From Omphalotus guepiniiformis (Eukaryota; Basidiomycota; Agaricomycetes; Agaricales; Omphalotaceae), in NCBI GenBank assembly GCA_028554645.1, contig JAQOOI010000012.1, positions 124,001 to 188,000 on the forward strand: DNA of 64,000 nucleotides. Direction: 5' to 3'. Both the position numbers and the translations under genes were made by a program. Shown piece after piece: positions 1 through 11,809 of this stretch. Below the pieces are notes generated by a model. It searched no databases and was not told where the DNA came from. It saw only the letters and a program-made list of their open reading frames with translations. Position 1 is the first letter of the stretch. Each line of letters opens with the position of its first letter.

Positions 1-3000
1 GTTTTCATGAAGAATAGGGTGGTGAGGCAGATTTGTTCGATGTAGAGGCCGATGACTGTGGGGTGGGGGTGGAAGGGGTGAGGGAAAGGTGGGAGGGGGA
101 AGGTGGGAGGTGGGAGGTGGGAGGAGAAGGGGAGGTGGGAGGAGAAGGGGAGGTGGGAGGAGAAGGGGAGGTGGGAGGAGAAGGGGAGGTGGGAGGAGAA
201 GGGGAGGTGGGAGGAGAAGGGGAGGTGGGAGGAGAAGGGGAGGTGGGAGGTGGGAGTTAGGATCATAGGAAGGTGAGCGAGGAAGGGAGGAAGGGAGGGA
301 AGGGGAAAACTTACAAAGATTGGATACTGCCATCGGAAAATACAACCCTCCAGTTTCCCTTGCAGGTTTTTGGTCAAAGACTTGAGAAAATACTATACAA
401 GCCAGGTAATTAGCATATGTAGTTTGAAATAAGAAAAATCGACTCGAACTCACAAAACTTCCACGCAATATAATACATAACAAAACCTATCCAAAAACCA
501 GTCAGTCAGTTTTTCGTTCGTAATTACTGTAGTCTGTAGAAACCGGGAGAAAAACATACATATGAACGCCAAGACATTAATCAAAGGATTTAACACGCTA
601 TACGCAAATCCTATAGTTGCGAGTAGAGATAACATTGGTAGGACGACTCCAAAGTCTGCCTGTATACGTAGAGTGCCATTATTACCCAAATCAACTCAAA
701 TGACAACCGCGACTCAAGTCACTCACCGAAGGCATCGAGAACTTGACCTACACACCCACACACACACGAAAGTATTCAAAGTGAAATCAATCAATACACC
801 TCGTCAGAACAGAAACACGTAGAAATGCGCATCATGCGCCAGGGGGACGTACATTATAAACCTCCCTAGGCGTATACCTATCAAAAACCCATTTCTTCAT
901 ATAATGATTAAACAGAGGTAGGAATTGCGTTAGGGTTTTTCCGGCGCCTGAGAATCCTTTTGTTACTAAAGGGGGTTTCGAGTTAGTGAGTTGAGTTGTA
1001 GGGTAGCGATGCGATGCAACGAAAGGGAGGAAAGGAGGGAGGGGAGGGTGAAGGAGGGGAAGGGAGGCTGAGGGGAAGGGGAAAGGGAAAGGGAGGAAAG
1101 GACACACCCATATACGTCAAGAAAAATATCGAAGCTCCGGGAAGCTGAACAGCTAATTGTTGAACCATATGTGTTGGATTATCGATGATCTAAAAAAAAA
1201 CCCCAACACCCCAAAGTCAAAGGTACAAGTCAACGGATGACCTCTAGAGCAAGGCACGCATGGTATAAGTACGTACGTACCTGTACGATAGCACCCGTGA
1301 TCCCAGATGAAAGTGTAACGACGAAGAAACCGTGTCTATAATAATAAATGACACCGAGTTTGGCCTGAGGAGGGAGAGAGGAGGATATGGTATGATACGT
1401 ACATCAATTGAAAAAGAAACAACCTCCTATAAACACTAATCGAAACTAAAGAGTATCGGGGTATACATTCGTACCGCGCTAGAGCTTCACGAAGGTACGA
1501 GGGTATCATACGTATGTCAGCGCTCATGGTAGAACTTGACTCGGAAGAAGAAGAAGGAACCACAAGTTACAAACCTCGTATAATCTTCGGTAACAACATA
1601 AACAACCCCGTTAACAAAAGAGGCGGGAGTACACCTTGAATTACACTCGGTATCGGTTGCGGGGCTACACAAAAAAAACAACACACGCACACACGCCCAT
1701 TAGCCCCAACCCAACCCAAATACAAAAATCAAATGAAAACTATACCTCTACAAACAACCCCCAACCTACCCTCCCACCCTCCATCACGATGGGCCAACCA
1801 CCCACATACCTTCCCAAAATTACTCAACGTCCCCAAAATCGCAACAGGTACACCCCAAGTGAGTACTAGTCCTAGCGTCGCTGCCCACGATATGAGTTGT
1901 CGTTGTCTTGTACGCGCGCCGCCGCCCCTGTGGGAGTTGACGTTGAGGTTGGACCAGATTATATCCGCAGGGGAGTTTGGTGGGGGGTATTTTGGTGTCA
2001 TTTGGAGGGGCTGCGAAGGAGGGGTGGGAAGGGTTAGGAGGGAAGGCAAGGGAAGGAAAGGGAGGGGAAGGGGAGCTCACACGGTGATAGCTAACGCATT
2101 GAGAAAGGACACTCGCTCCGATTTGAGAGTTACATAGAACGAATACATTCCTTTGCTCCCCCTCGTGTACTGTCTCTTGACTCGGAGTTTGTTTCCTAGT
2201 ATTGGTGATCAAGTCGTTTAGTCGAGGTATTTCAACCTACGTAGGATAGATAGATGGTACAGTAAGCCTGAGGCGAGGGGAAAATGTGAAGAGGTACTGA
2301 CGCACCTTACACCACTCAATCGTATCAACTTTTTGTCCAACAAGTCCCCATAGCCCGGTCCTATGTTTAGGTCTTTTTGAATGAGGGACAAGGTCATCCA
2401 AAAGTGAAGCAATATCTCTCGTAGAGGCTCTAATCAATGCCTCACGCTCATCCTCATCCTCATCCCCTCCCTCATCATCAAACCCCCTCCCTTCCTCCAA
2501 AGTCCGTCCTTCCCTCCCACCTCCCACCCACCTCCTACCCCGCCTCCTAACCAACCCCCTCCAAGCATCCCCAACAACCTCCCCAACAGCCTTCTCCAAA
2601 ACCCCACAAACCCTCTCCCTCTCCTCACACAACCCCTCCAAAACCCCCATATCCCTCGGATGCACCCAAACCCTCTCAATACCCCCCGGTACGAACCTCC
2701 TAGCGAACTGCCGCAAGGACCCCTCATTGGCGAGTGAGGAAGGGACGGAAGTGATTAGTACTGTGCGGGATGAGAGGGATGTTGTGTTGGGTGCGGTTAG
2801 GAGGTGGGTGTGGTGGAGGGCGATGAAGTGTGTCATTTCGGTTTGGATTTGGTGCAGGACGTAGACTGTGTTTGGAGGAGTTGGGCGTTACGCGTTATGG
2901 TTAGATTGGTTTGTTTGAGATGGAGGGAGGGAGGAAGGCGTACGTGTTAGGATGTATACTATTATAACATGTGCCATGAATCGGTATTGTTGTTTCGGGT

Positions 3001-3765
3001 CATCGATACTATAAAGCGTGCAAAAACATATCAGCTTCATGTCATGGAACACTGCCCGCCATACCCATCAACCCCACAAGGGCTCAATTTGATCACTTAC
3101 TTCGTCCAAGTAATCCGTTCAAGTCCCGTTTTCGCACCATGCATACCGATATAATCCACCGGTACAATGATGACGAACGTCAGGATGGAGAATATGAAGA
3201 ATATCCTTATGAGCATTTTGATGAAGCGGAGGAACATGTATCTGTTGAGTTGAGTTGAGTTGAGTTTTGTAAAAGCGGAAAGTGAGATGACAGGAGAACC
3301 AAGGCTAAGAAAGGTAGTGAATGAATTACTGACGCGTCGAGACTGTTCTTGATCATCTGTGAAAGCGGGGCATTCAATGGGTAGAATACAAGTATGTGGT
3401 ATGAATATGGACGTACGATATCTTCTGATGGTGCTTCGAGGATTGCGGGAAGCCATCTCCATGAACCTTTGGGTAACTCCTTTGACCGTTTCTCTGAACA
3501 AACAACGGTGTCAGGCAGATACTGTGTAGCTTGAGTATCATTGCATACTCTGGGGGTGGGAGGTACGTCCGAGGGCTAATTCAAGGTACATTGTTGTGAG
3601 CAAATCAGCATATTTGGAAATACGCGTAGAGTTAACGAACCTGTAAATCCTCTTGATACTCTGTCTTAAGAACGCGAAAACGAGTAATTCAAGGGCTAGA
3701 ATAGTTCCGTTTGCGATTAGAGCGCTGAGGAAAGGGGAGTTGGAGTTGGTTTTGTTGCTTGTCAT
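1..3765 (-). CDS. CSC1/OSCA-type calcium-permeable stress-gated cation channel (RSN1_7TM, DUF221), C-terminus off the window
   Basis: Polytopic membrane channel of the CSC1/OSCA/TMEM63 family, which in fungi conducts cations in response to osmotic or mechanical stress at the plasma membrane. The start is the ATG at 3765, followed by SPFLSALIANG and the first membrane helix. Later exons give PRTYLPPPE (about 3540-3568), WRWLPAILEAPSEDI (about 3420-3465), NSLDA, YMFLRFIKMLIRIFF (about 3097-3240), the cytosolic loop ending GLVGQKVDTIEW (about 2310-2836), IIWSNLNV with LISWAATLGLVL (about 1820-2010), GVLPPLLLTGLFMLLPK (about 1590-1660), ARYECIPRYS, FVVTLSSGITGAIVQ, LAVQLPGASIFFLTY, YSVLNPLINVLAF, RETGGLYFPMAVSNL (about 315-380) and finally IGLYIEQICLTTLFFMK at 1-60. 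The PRTYLPPPE exon cannot be joined in frame to the WRWLPAIL exon with the visible donor; one base too many is present near a run of five C. Two decayed copies of parts of this gene lie at 31.98-32.07 and 34.9-35.2 kb. The family call is firm; the exact joins are not. Confidence 0.9.
121..246. repeat. 18-bp minisatellite, seven copies, inside a CSC1 intron
   Basis: Seven head-to-tail copies of an 18-base purine-rich unit, GAGGAGAAGGGGAGGTGG, with almost no divergence. On the coding strand of the channel gene it becomes a long pyrimidine tract just upstream of the acceptor of the last visible exon. The repeat-coded open frame on the plus strand here is an artefact of the repeat. Confidence 0.93.
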
Positions 3766-5420
3766 CGGCGCTGCTAGTGGTAAAGAGGATTGTCGGAGTA
3801 TGAAACTCAACTCAACAGTCAACTCATGCTCTACGACTACGCTCGACGCCTTCACCTTATCATGCACAACAAGACCCCTTTCCGCATCCGTCTTCCACTC
3901 TAGCTTTTCAAGACTTGAAGTCTCAGAAGAAAACGCCCTCAACTTCCCCGAAGTCAATTTCCCCGAAGAATCACTCGGTATCTCAACCCAGCCAGCGAAG
4001 GAAACGGGTTTTTCCCCGGGAACACCGCTAGATACTCTCGGTCCCAACGGTCGGTCGGTCTGATTCGAAAGTGAAACTTGGGTATGGGACTACGTCGTGT
4101 CGAATGTTTGGTTTGCGGGAGATGTTCGGTGAGTGATTATTTCAGGATCATTTACTTTGAGTAGTACTAAATGAAGGGCTGTTACTTTCGTAAAGTCGGA
4201 GTCGGCCATTTAAAGATTCTTCCAAGACACGCTACATATCTCAAAACTACGAAACGCCTTGCGCGAACTCGCGATTTCATCAACGTCTCTCTTCCTCATC
4301 CCTCGCCTCTTCCTCTTCCTCAAGAACGAAACACCACCCGCACCTCCGAGTCCTAACCCATTTCACCCTACCCACCAAGGTATTCTCCAAGACGGTATTA
4401 CCCACCTCTGTCTCGCCAACAACACACCCTCTCTTCCCCGTATCATTTCACCAAATTCGTCACCACCGCTTCCTCCGCCCAAGTATCAATATCAATCCCA
4501 ATACCTTAAAACATTCAAACCGATTGCATACTCTTCCTCTTCTTGATGGCTCTCCTCACACACGAACGGTACCCTCCGGAGGTTTTACGGTTTCACTCTA
4601 ATAGCTTTTTTCAAGTCAACTGCAACTCGCAACTCACAACTTTCGATTCATTCTACTATCCACGTACATGGCCCCACGCTCTGCTTTGCTTTGCCCACAA
4701 GTAGGACTAGCCTATGGAACCTCTGAAGGCCACAATAATGACAACGTTCACCGTGATAATGATCATGATCAAAATCACTTCAACGCACTGCGTTTGACTT
4801 TGAGTCTGTTCTGAAACTAATCGAGCCGAAGGTGCACTGCCAGTGCCAAGTGCCAGTGATCTGATATATGATCATATGAACGCAAAGTTTTCAACGATAT
4901 CATTATAACTGCTGTCTGTCTGTCTGTAGGTGAGTCTAAAGTTCATAAAGCCAATAATATCTATAACTCTATAACTCATAAGGTCAGTTCTATGTATTAC
5001 CTCCTCGCCTTCGACATCCTTACTTACACAGGTGGCGTTCAGCTTTCATGTGTAAGTAATTGTACAGTAATGTCCGTTACACGTCCGGACGGGATGCCAC
5101 ACAGCCTCATTATACATATAGCGTTCCAGAATGACATTGCATAGCTTGGCCTTTGTACATTATCATTATGATTTAGACACATCTCCATGCTCATCAGTGT
5201 TTGTTACTAGTGGAAGGTTTCACGTCATGACATTGATCTGATGCGGGAGTTCAGTCGTTCAGTCGGGATATGTAACATACCTCCTTACCTACTTACCTAC
5301 TTTCTGTATACAATATATATACCCCAAGTATCATTCCACAAACCCCTTAGCGCCGGTCGCCCCTTCATCCCACCCTACACCACCCATCCCACCCCACCCC
5401 ACAAACTTCGTTGTTGAACA
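3766..5420. other. Intergenic, 1.65 kb
   Basis: Spacer between the divergently oriented channel gene and the first secreted-protein gene, so it should hold both promoters. Nothing with coding character was recognised. A TATATATA stretch at 5314-5321 lies about 107 bases before the ATG at 5421. Short dyads around 4861-4880 were seen but not interpreted. Confidence 0.6.
5314..5321 (+). promoter_or_regulatory. TATA-like element of the first secreted-protein gene
   Basis: TATATATA about 107 bases upstream of the ATG at 5421, followed by the C-rich, A-poor leader common before highly expressed fungal genes. Position only; no experimental support. Confidence 0.45.
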
Positions 5421-6518
5421 ATGAAATACCAACTCCTCATCGCGTTCATATTCTCCGCCTCTTCTTTCTTGATACCGTTATCCTCAGCAGCGAGTTTACA
5501 TCGACGTGGTGCTCACTCGGTACGTTCGAGTCGAATTTCCCCCTCTGGTGTGTCTAACTTGAATTTGATGTAATCCGCACAGTTTCAACTAGTAAACAAA
5601 TGCAAGAATTCTATTACGCCTGTTATTGCTGATACGAGTTGTGGGTATAGTCCACGTAAGTACTTACCCCACCCGCCATGGCCGCCGTGTCCGCGATTCG
5701 ACTCGGAAAGTTCTGCTGACCAGACTTGCATGCGCATTTCGTTTTATAGGATGCGCGGGTGCAGGACATTACACAGCTAAACAACCTGCTGCCATCGCCG
5801 CAGGAAAAAGTGTTTCTGTTAGTATGCCCGAGAACGTACGTTGCGATTTCCTGATCCCATTAAAACATTTATGTACGCGTACCCTCCTCCCTCACCTGGT
5901 AGTGGGTCGGACGTATCTTTGCACAGAACGGGAAATGCGGTGCGAAAGGTGAAGGGTGTACCATGACTGAGTTTAACTTGGGTAAGCCAAACGCCGACGT
6001 CCTTACCCATACCTTATCCTCGACCCCGAATGGGAATTGCCAACGCGCCGACATTTTGCTGATTTTTACCTGCTTTACAGACAGCGGAAACCAATATACA
6101 CCCCAAGCATACGATATCTCTAATATCCAAGGATATACCCAATCTATATCAATCGGCGCTAGTGGATGCGATACTGTTACTTGTACCAGTGCGAATTGCG
6201 GTGTACGTCAAGTTTCTTCATCATATGATAGTTTCGCTGATGTGGAGATGTTTCGATGATGTATGTAGTGTAAGAATGCGTATCCTATAGGCGTAAGTTC
6301 CCTTTCTTCCTTGCTGATATCGATAATTTGAAGACTAACGCACGGCGGATGTTACTCTATGTAGGATATGAGTGGATGCGGTAACGATTCACCTGTGAGA
6401 GGGTGTAAAGCTGGGGATGTTTCTTTCACAGGTACGCGTCGTTTCGAATTGCCACCACGGGTTTGTCAATGTTCACTCATTTGTTTTGTTTTCGTATGAA
6501 GTGACATTCTGCCCGTAA
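5421..6518 (+). CDS. Secreted cysteine-rich protein, basidiomycete 'glycopeptide'/thaumatin-like type, copy 1
   Basis: Eight exons close exactly: 5421-5519, 5583-5655, 5750-5835, 5903-5981, 6081-6202, 6269-6292, 6365-6431, 6502-6518, giving 188 residues. An N-terminal signal peptide (MKYQLLIAFIFSASSFLIPL) is followed by a dibasic site (HRR). The mature part has 12 cysteines, enough for six disulfides, and the blocks ADTSCGYSPRCAGAGHY, WVGRIFAQNGKCG, YTPQAYDISNIQGYTQSI, SGCGNDSPVRGC and a C-terminal VTFCP. The pattern matches secreted proteins of mushrooms usually named 'glycopeptide' and placed near thaumatin-like folds; I am less sure of the fold than of the family. No catalytic function is evident. 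The paralogue at 8408 has the same exon pattern. A role in cell-wall or extracellular interaction is an inference. Confidence 0.88.
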
Positions 6519-8407
6519 ATTGAGAATCAGTACTCGAGGACTTGAGGAATTCGTCGGAATGGTGGCAGGTCGAGCTTTGTTGGTTTTTACTAGTACTTGT
6601 GGGGCCAGGAGAGTAGTTGTAGCTTTGCGATGGTTCTTTGCTCTGTCAACGATTCCGAGTGCATGCGAGAGTATGTAATATGAATTGCGGTGAATTGTCT
6701 AGAGTCTAGACCGAGTCATCGGCACATAATCGGCACATGGTTGCGTATTAAATATTAGATCTCCGCTCCGAAGGGGAAGTATGGCTTTTTGAATTTTCAC
6801 ACCACGACCGACGATTTCGACCCAACGGTCCCGGAGCCCAACGGCTCCCAACGGACGTCTAGACAAACTAAACTCATGATCATGATCAGCGCCAGCGCTC
6901 GTCCGCCTACGGCTAAACTCGAGTTATCTCCGTACTAGATGTTGGAATGTTATGCACCCTCTCAACAACATCGTTCACGAGGTCAATTGCCCTGAAACCA
7001 AAGCGAAATAAGGGAGGAAAGGGGAGGAGATGAAGAGGACACCACACCTATGTACGTATTCTTCGAGCGAGCTCTTGGGTTACCTTACCAGCTAAAGCAA
7101 AACTTCTGGGCCCCAGTGTACGTATCATATACATCCTGAGGCGCATCACCTTTGTCTGTCTCCCTCGCCCACGTTTGTGTTCAGATAAGCTCCTTTCAAG
7201 TTCTCCCAGTATTCAAATCTTTCATCGTATGATCAGTTTCAGTTTCAGTATCAGCAGTTCCAACGTTCCTAGCTCGCCCCTCGGTGACACTTCGGTGACC
7301 CACCCCAGCCCACCCTCTCAGGCTCTCACTATACGGACCGCGGTATGCGCAGCGTCAAAGCGAATTTGATTGAAGCGCTATTGGAGGCGCTCGCGTGACG
7401 CGTCGGGCGGATGGGTTATTTTTAGGATTCGTACGCGCGTATTGGGTTCACAGACTACAGCTCTGGGTGCGTTCCAGCTGCCTCCGAGCCTCGGGACTGC
7501 CCGAAACCATATGTGTTGGGCGGCAGCGCAGAGCGGCCGTTCCAGTAGGTGGCCGGCGAGGGTCAGGCTCATTAGTGCCTGGAGGCTGGTAGGACCTGGT
7601 AGGACCTGGCATTCTTACCTACATATCATATGTATGTATTTACTGAGTCTGTATGTATGTATCTTGTTGTGCTTACCGTGATTTCATGATATTGATAGTC
7701 AAAATCACAATACAATTCCATAAGATGTGTACCAGTGTGTACCGGTACCTTCAGCTTCATGATCATCTTTTAGACCTTTGTGATGATGGCATGTGGGTAG
7801 CTGGCCCGGGGCTGGTCGTCTCTGGTCGTCGGTTCTACTGTATGTATGTATGTAACTCGTTGAAGCTCAGTGACGAGTGAGTTCTATTACCTCTTCAACT
7901 TTATCAAGTTACCGTGATTTACTGAACTAGTAACTAGTAACGACACAGGATGGAGTCAACTTCAAGCATCTAGACTTTTCAATTCCCATAAGACCCATAC
8001 ATATCATAGTCAAAATGACCTGCATGGCGATACATATCGGATATCCCACCCTCCACGCGCTTCACCAACCTGGTTCGAAAATCACGTTGTTACGATGTTA
8101 CTTAGCACTTCGTTTCCGACTCCAGAGTATGTAAACGAACGGCGAGTAAGTTTAAAAATTGAATACGTTGATGATAATCGACAGCTACAGCGACAGACTC
8201 ATGTGGGTAAGTTAGTTGATTTGATGCGGGTGTCGGTCATTTGGATGTCCTCTAACCGTACCGTACCGTACCTTCTTTTAACCCTCATTCACGTTAGCGT
8301 TGGAACCGAAAGGTCTTTTCCTTTAAAACCCCCCTCTTTTCAATTCTTAATTCCCCAGGTTCGGATTCCCAAAAATCGCCCCTACAGTCGAAGTCCAAAC
8401 GAACAAG
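6519..8407. other. Intergenic, 1.9 kb
   Basis: Spacer between the two tandem secreted-protein genes. It contains small motif echoes such as CCCAACGG and GGACGT around 6830-6860 and CCGTA repeats near 8260. No exon with family similarity was found. The open frames here are short, overlap on both strands and lack supporting motifs. Confidence 0.6.
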
Positions 8408-9514
8408 ATGAAGTACCAGCTCCTCACCGCGTTCATCGTCTCTGCATCTTCGTTCTTACCTTTCACTGTAGCTGATCATTCGGTACGTTTCCGACGGTTG
8501 GAACCTGGGCTAAATCTGATGCTGAATTGCGTTATACATAACTTTTTAGTTTCTCTTGAGGAACCAATGCTCATACTCTATTACACCCATTGTTGCTGAT
8601 ACAGCTTGTGGGTATAGTCCTCGTAAGTTCAAGTTCTCCCTCGGAACCGCTCCAGCCCTCACTCATTGCCACTCTGGTTCTGGTTCTGTAGGTTGTGACG
8701 GTGCGGGACATTATACCGCTGCTCAACCCCCTACCATTGGAGCAGGACAAAGTATCACTGTTGATATTCCTGATGACGTGCGTCTTCAAGTTCTTTACCC
8801 CTCTCGACGAAAACCCGAGTACTGATTACTGAGTATTGATGCGCCGCGTAACTACCTACACAGTGGGTCGGTCGTATCTTTGCACAAAACGGAAGCTGTG
8901 GACCTAAGGGCGAGGATTGTACTTTGACCGAGTATAACTTGGGTGAGCATAGAATCATTGAATTCTCTCCGAGTCGTCGAATTTGAATTCATGGTTTCCT
9001 TGAAAACCCTCCAGATACTGGCGACTTCTACACACCCCAAGCATACGATATCTCCAATATTCAAGGATTCACTCAATCTATCTCACTTGGTGCTGCTGGA
9101 TGTGATACTGTCACTTGTACTAATGCCAATTGCGGTGTACGTTTTCCTTCCCCCTCTTCCCCTCTTCCCCTTCCGTTTTCCCCTTTTCCCTCTTCCACTC
9201 TTCCCTTCCCTACGTCGCTCTGAGTCCTTCCCGTATCTGATGCTGATGTTATTTCTTTCAAACGATAGTGCTCCAACGCATACCCCGTCGGCGTAAGTCC
9301 TTACAAACATTCGACCCCGCCTGACTACTGTTCTAACCAACTGTATATGAAATTATATAGGATACCAGCGGCTGTGGAAACGATTCGCCTGTTAGAGCAT
9401 GTGGTGCTGGAGATATTTCTTTCACTGGTATGTGTTCTTTTCTGTTTTGTCTGTTTTCAAGTTCGAGATGCACTCATTTTTTTGTGACTCATAACAGTCG
9501 TGTTCTGCCCTTAA
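8408..9514 (+). CDS. Secreted cysteine-rich protein, basidiomycete 'glycopeptide'/thaumatin-like type, copy 2
   Basis: Eight exons: 8408-8482, 8550-8622, 8692-8777, 8864-8942, 9015-9136, 9269-9292, 9361-9427, 9498-9514, giving 180 residues. Exons 2 to 8 have exactly the same lengths as in the copy at 5421 (73, 86, 79, 122, 24, 67 and 17 bases); only the signal-peptide exon is shorter (75 against 99). The signal peptide MKYQLLTAFIVSASSFLPF loses the dibasic linker of copy 1. All 12 cysteines of the mature part are conserved, with blocks WVGRIFAQNGSCG, YTPQAYDISNIQGFTQSI and SGCGNDSPVRACGAG. Introns differ freely in sequence and length, so this is a tandem duplication old enough for introns to diverge while the protein is kept. 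Function unknown beyond an extracellular, disulfide-rich protein. Confidence 0.88.
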
Positions 9515-11809
9515 ATCGAGGAAGCTCGAATTCCTCGTCTCGAGTCGGGCTCGTCGCGGACGCGGAATGGTTAGGGAATAAGTAAGTACTTAAGGTAATA
9601 ATAAGTATCGACTTTTTTGGTTTTGGGGCTGGGTTCTATGTACGGCGTACGCACCTTCGCGACTCTCGTGTATCTGTTGGAAACTGTGAATGTGATGTGA
9701 TGCGTATAATCTATCTTCGAGGTCGATTGCGTGAATGTGTTCCTCGAGTGTGTCAAGGTCCAGTAATACTGTAAGTATTGATATTGATATTGAATATTTG
9801 AATCTTTAGGTCAAATCCGGACCGCTGTGAAATCAAACCTGCCCTAAACATGCACTTACACGCTGCTTCTCAACTTTCTTTCTTTCCGCTTTTGTCTCGT
9901 CTACGTATGTTCCCGCTATTCAGATTCATCAATTGGCCGTGTATGTATCGCGAAGAATCCATCCGTGTGGCTTTCATTCCTCTGTACATTCGAACTTTTG
10001 ACACACCGCGATTTCGAAAGTGGCGACTTATACTGTAATGTAATCGAAACCGACGAACCCTTCTAGACGCACCAACGCTCACTAAGAATACTGTAGAGCA
10101 AATGCGTCATAAACTGCCAGGTACAAATCGCAAATCGTATGTATCCTTTGTTATCGAGGGATTTGCCTTATGAGTAAGAGGGCTTGGTCACCAGGCTACT
10201 CTCCGGACCCGGAACATGCTTCTTCTTCCCCGATTGCCCCCCAAAGTCGAATCCGAATCCCGAATCCGAATTCGTGGGGTGGATGCATCGATCCACGCAG
10301 TGCGCACATTCGTCGGGTCGAGTTCCGAGTCTCATACCGAGCTACCGAGCGACCGAAGCTACCGAGCGGCACTAACGCGGACGTACGAAGTTCTGGGGAC
10401 TGGGGTTCTATGTCGCGAAGCCGCTTGACGAAGATGACGTCGTGAGTGTCGATCGTCTCGGGACGGGCGTTAGTGTAGGTACTCGAAGCTCGGGAGGGTT
10501 TGTCCGAGCGGTTTGCCAACCACCTCCCCTCGAATATATCCGGGCAGCTAGGTGCTGGTATCACCTTCTGCAATGCCTTTGGACTCCTTTACCTTCAGAA
10601 TCCAAAGACTGGTATATAGGTAGTTTCTCTTCTGCGCCACAGGTCTTTGGTGCCCCGAGGTTCAAAAACGTTCAAATGTGTAAGTAAGTTAGCTGTGTGG
10701 AACTCGCCTCGAATTTGGGATACCCCCTGTAGTGGTGCTTGCTGGTTCAGGTGTAGCGTAGCCTCCAACCTACTGTACTCTTCTACTCCACCACTGCTAG
10801 TACTACTTAAACTTCCTCGCCCTCCCGAATTCCGTTCATTTGTCCAAGTATTCTTGTTCGTTCACGAGGATGTCGTTCAAATTTAACTAATAATCATAAC
10901 TTCCGCCTCGTGAGTTGTGCGTTCCTGAAGCTTGAAGCTTTTTTTTCATTCTGGAAACTCTTGTCAAGTTGAAGTATCCTTTCTTCGTTGCTGGAAAGGA
11001 AAGGACTCGGAAAACTCGTGGTATTTGCGAGTTCGAAGAGAAGAGATCGAAGAACTCGGGTTTGTGCGCGCATTCATTCATACATTTTGGCTGTATCAAA
11101 TAAAAATCACAACAAGGCTTTCGTAGGATGGTTTTTCAGTTCGAGTTTCATTCAAAATTTCATGTACTCACTTCTTGTGCCCAGCGTAGTTCTGCTTGAA
11201 AGACAAAGCAGTAGATGGCAAACCCAAAAGTAAGTAATTTAGCTGACGGAACGTGCGAGGCCAGCGGTTTATCGTACGACACGGCACAACCTTGAGCCTG
11301 AGTTGGGGATAGTTTTGAACCTGCCTGCCTGCGGCTATTTTTGATTTTAATTTTTGGTGACCTCATGCTCTTCAGGGGGTCTCGACTCTCGAGGCGCGTA
11401 TTCATATTCATATATTCATAATTCGACGAACACCGTGCCTTTGGCTTTCCGCCTTCTCGTTCATTCGAATTCTACATACATACTCTGACTTCCACTTCCA
11501 CTTCTTAAGGGGGTCAATACAATGCTGCTTCTGCTTGAAGATCCATCGATTGAAATCAACTCGCAATGTGGTCCACAGTAATTCCATATGTAATCGCCCG
11601 TTGTGCCATCATGGCCTATGTAGGCTAGTAAAAGCCCGGTGTTTCCGCGGGTAAGTTGCCCTATGGCTTTGTCATTTGTCAACATAAGAACACTTGAAAT
11701 AACTCTAGTAACGCAGAGAAAACCGAGAATAGTGGATCGCTGATTCCCCTTCCCTTCCCCTTCCCCTCCCTTCCCCAAGTTCCCTTCCCTTCCCATCGCA
11801 GTCTCTATC
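9515..11809. other. Intergenic, 2.3 kb
   Basis: The largest gene-free stretch in the window. Both strands were read for family motifs and none was recognised. It has simple echoes such as repeated GAATCC/GAATTC near 10245-10275 and GAAGCTTGAAGCTT near 10927, and CCCTTCC runs just before 11809 that lie in the leader of the next gene. Transcribed non-coding DNA cannot be excluded. Confidence 0.55.

Noticed and set aside
33..260. Plus-strand open frame coding VGGEGE repeats
   Set aside because: It is the translation of the intronic 18-bp minisatellite; the real gene is on the other strand.
4259..4546. Possible longin-like fragment (ILQDGITHLCLAN)
   Set aside because: The similarity is about a dozen residues; the flanks are low-complexity Pro/Ser and no second exon fits.
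10170..10445. Cluster of overlapping open frames on both strands around 10.2-10.5 kb
   Set aside because: Several frames are open at once because of low stop-codon density in GC-rich CGA-type sequence; none shows domain motifs.
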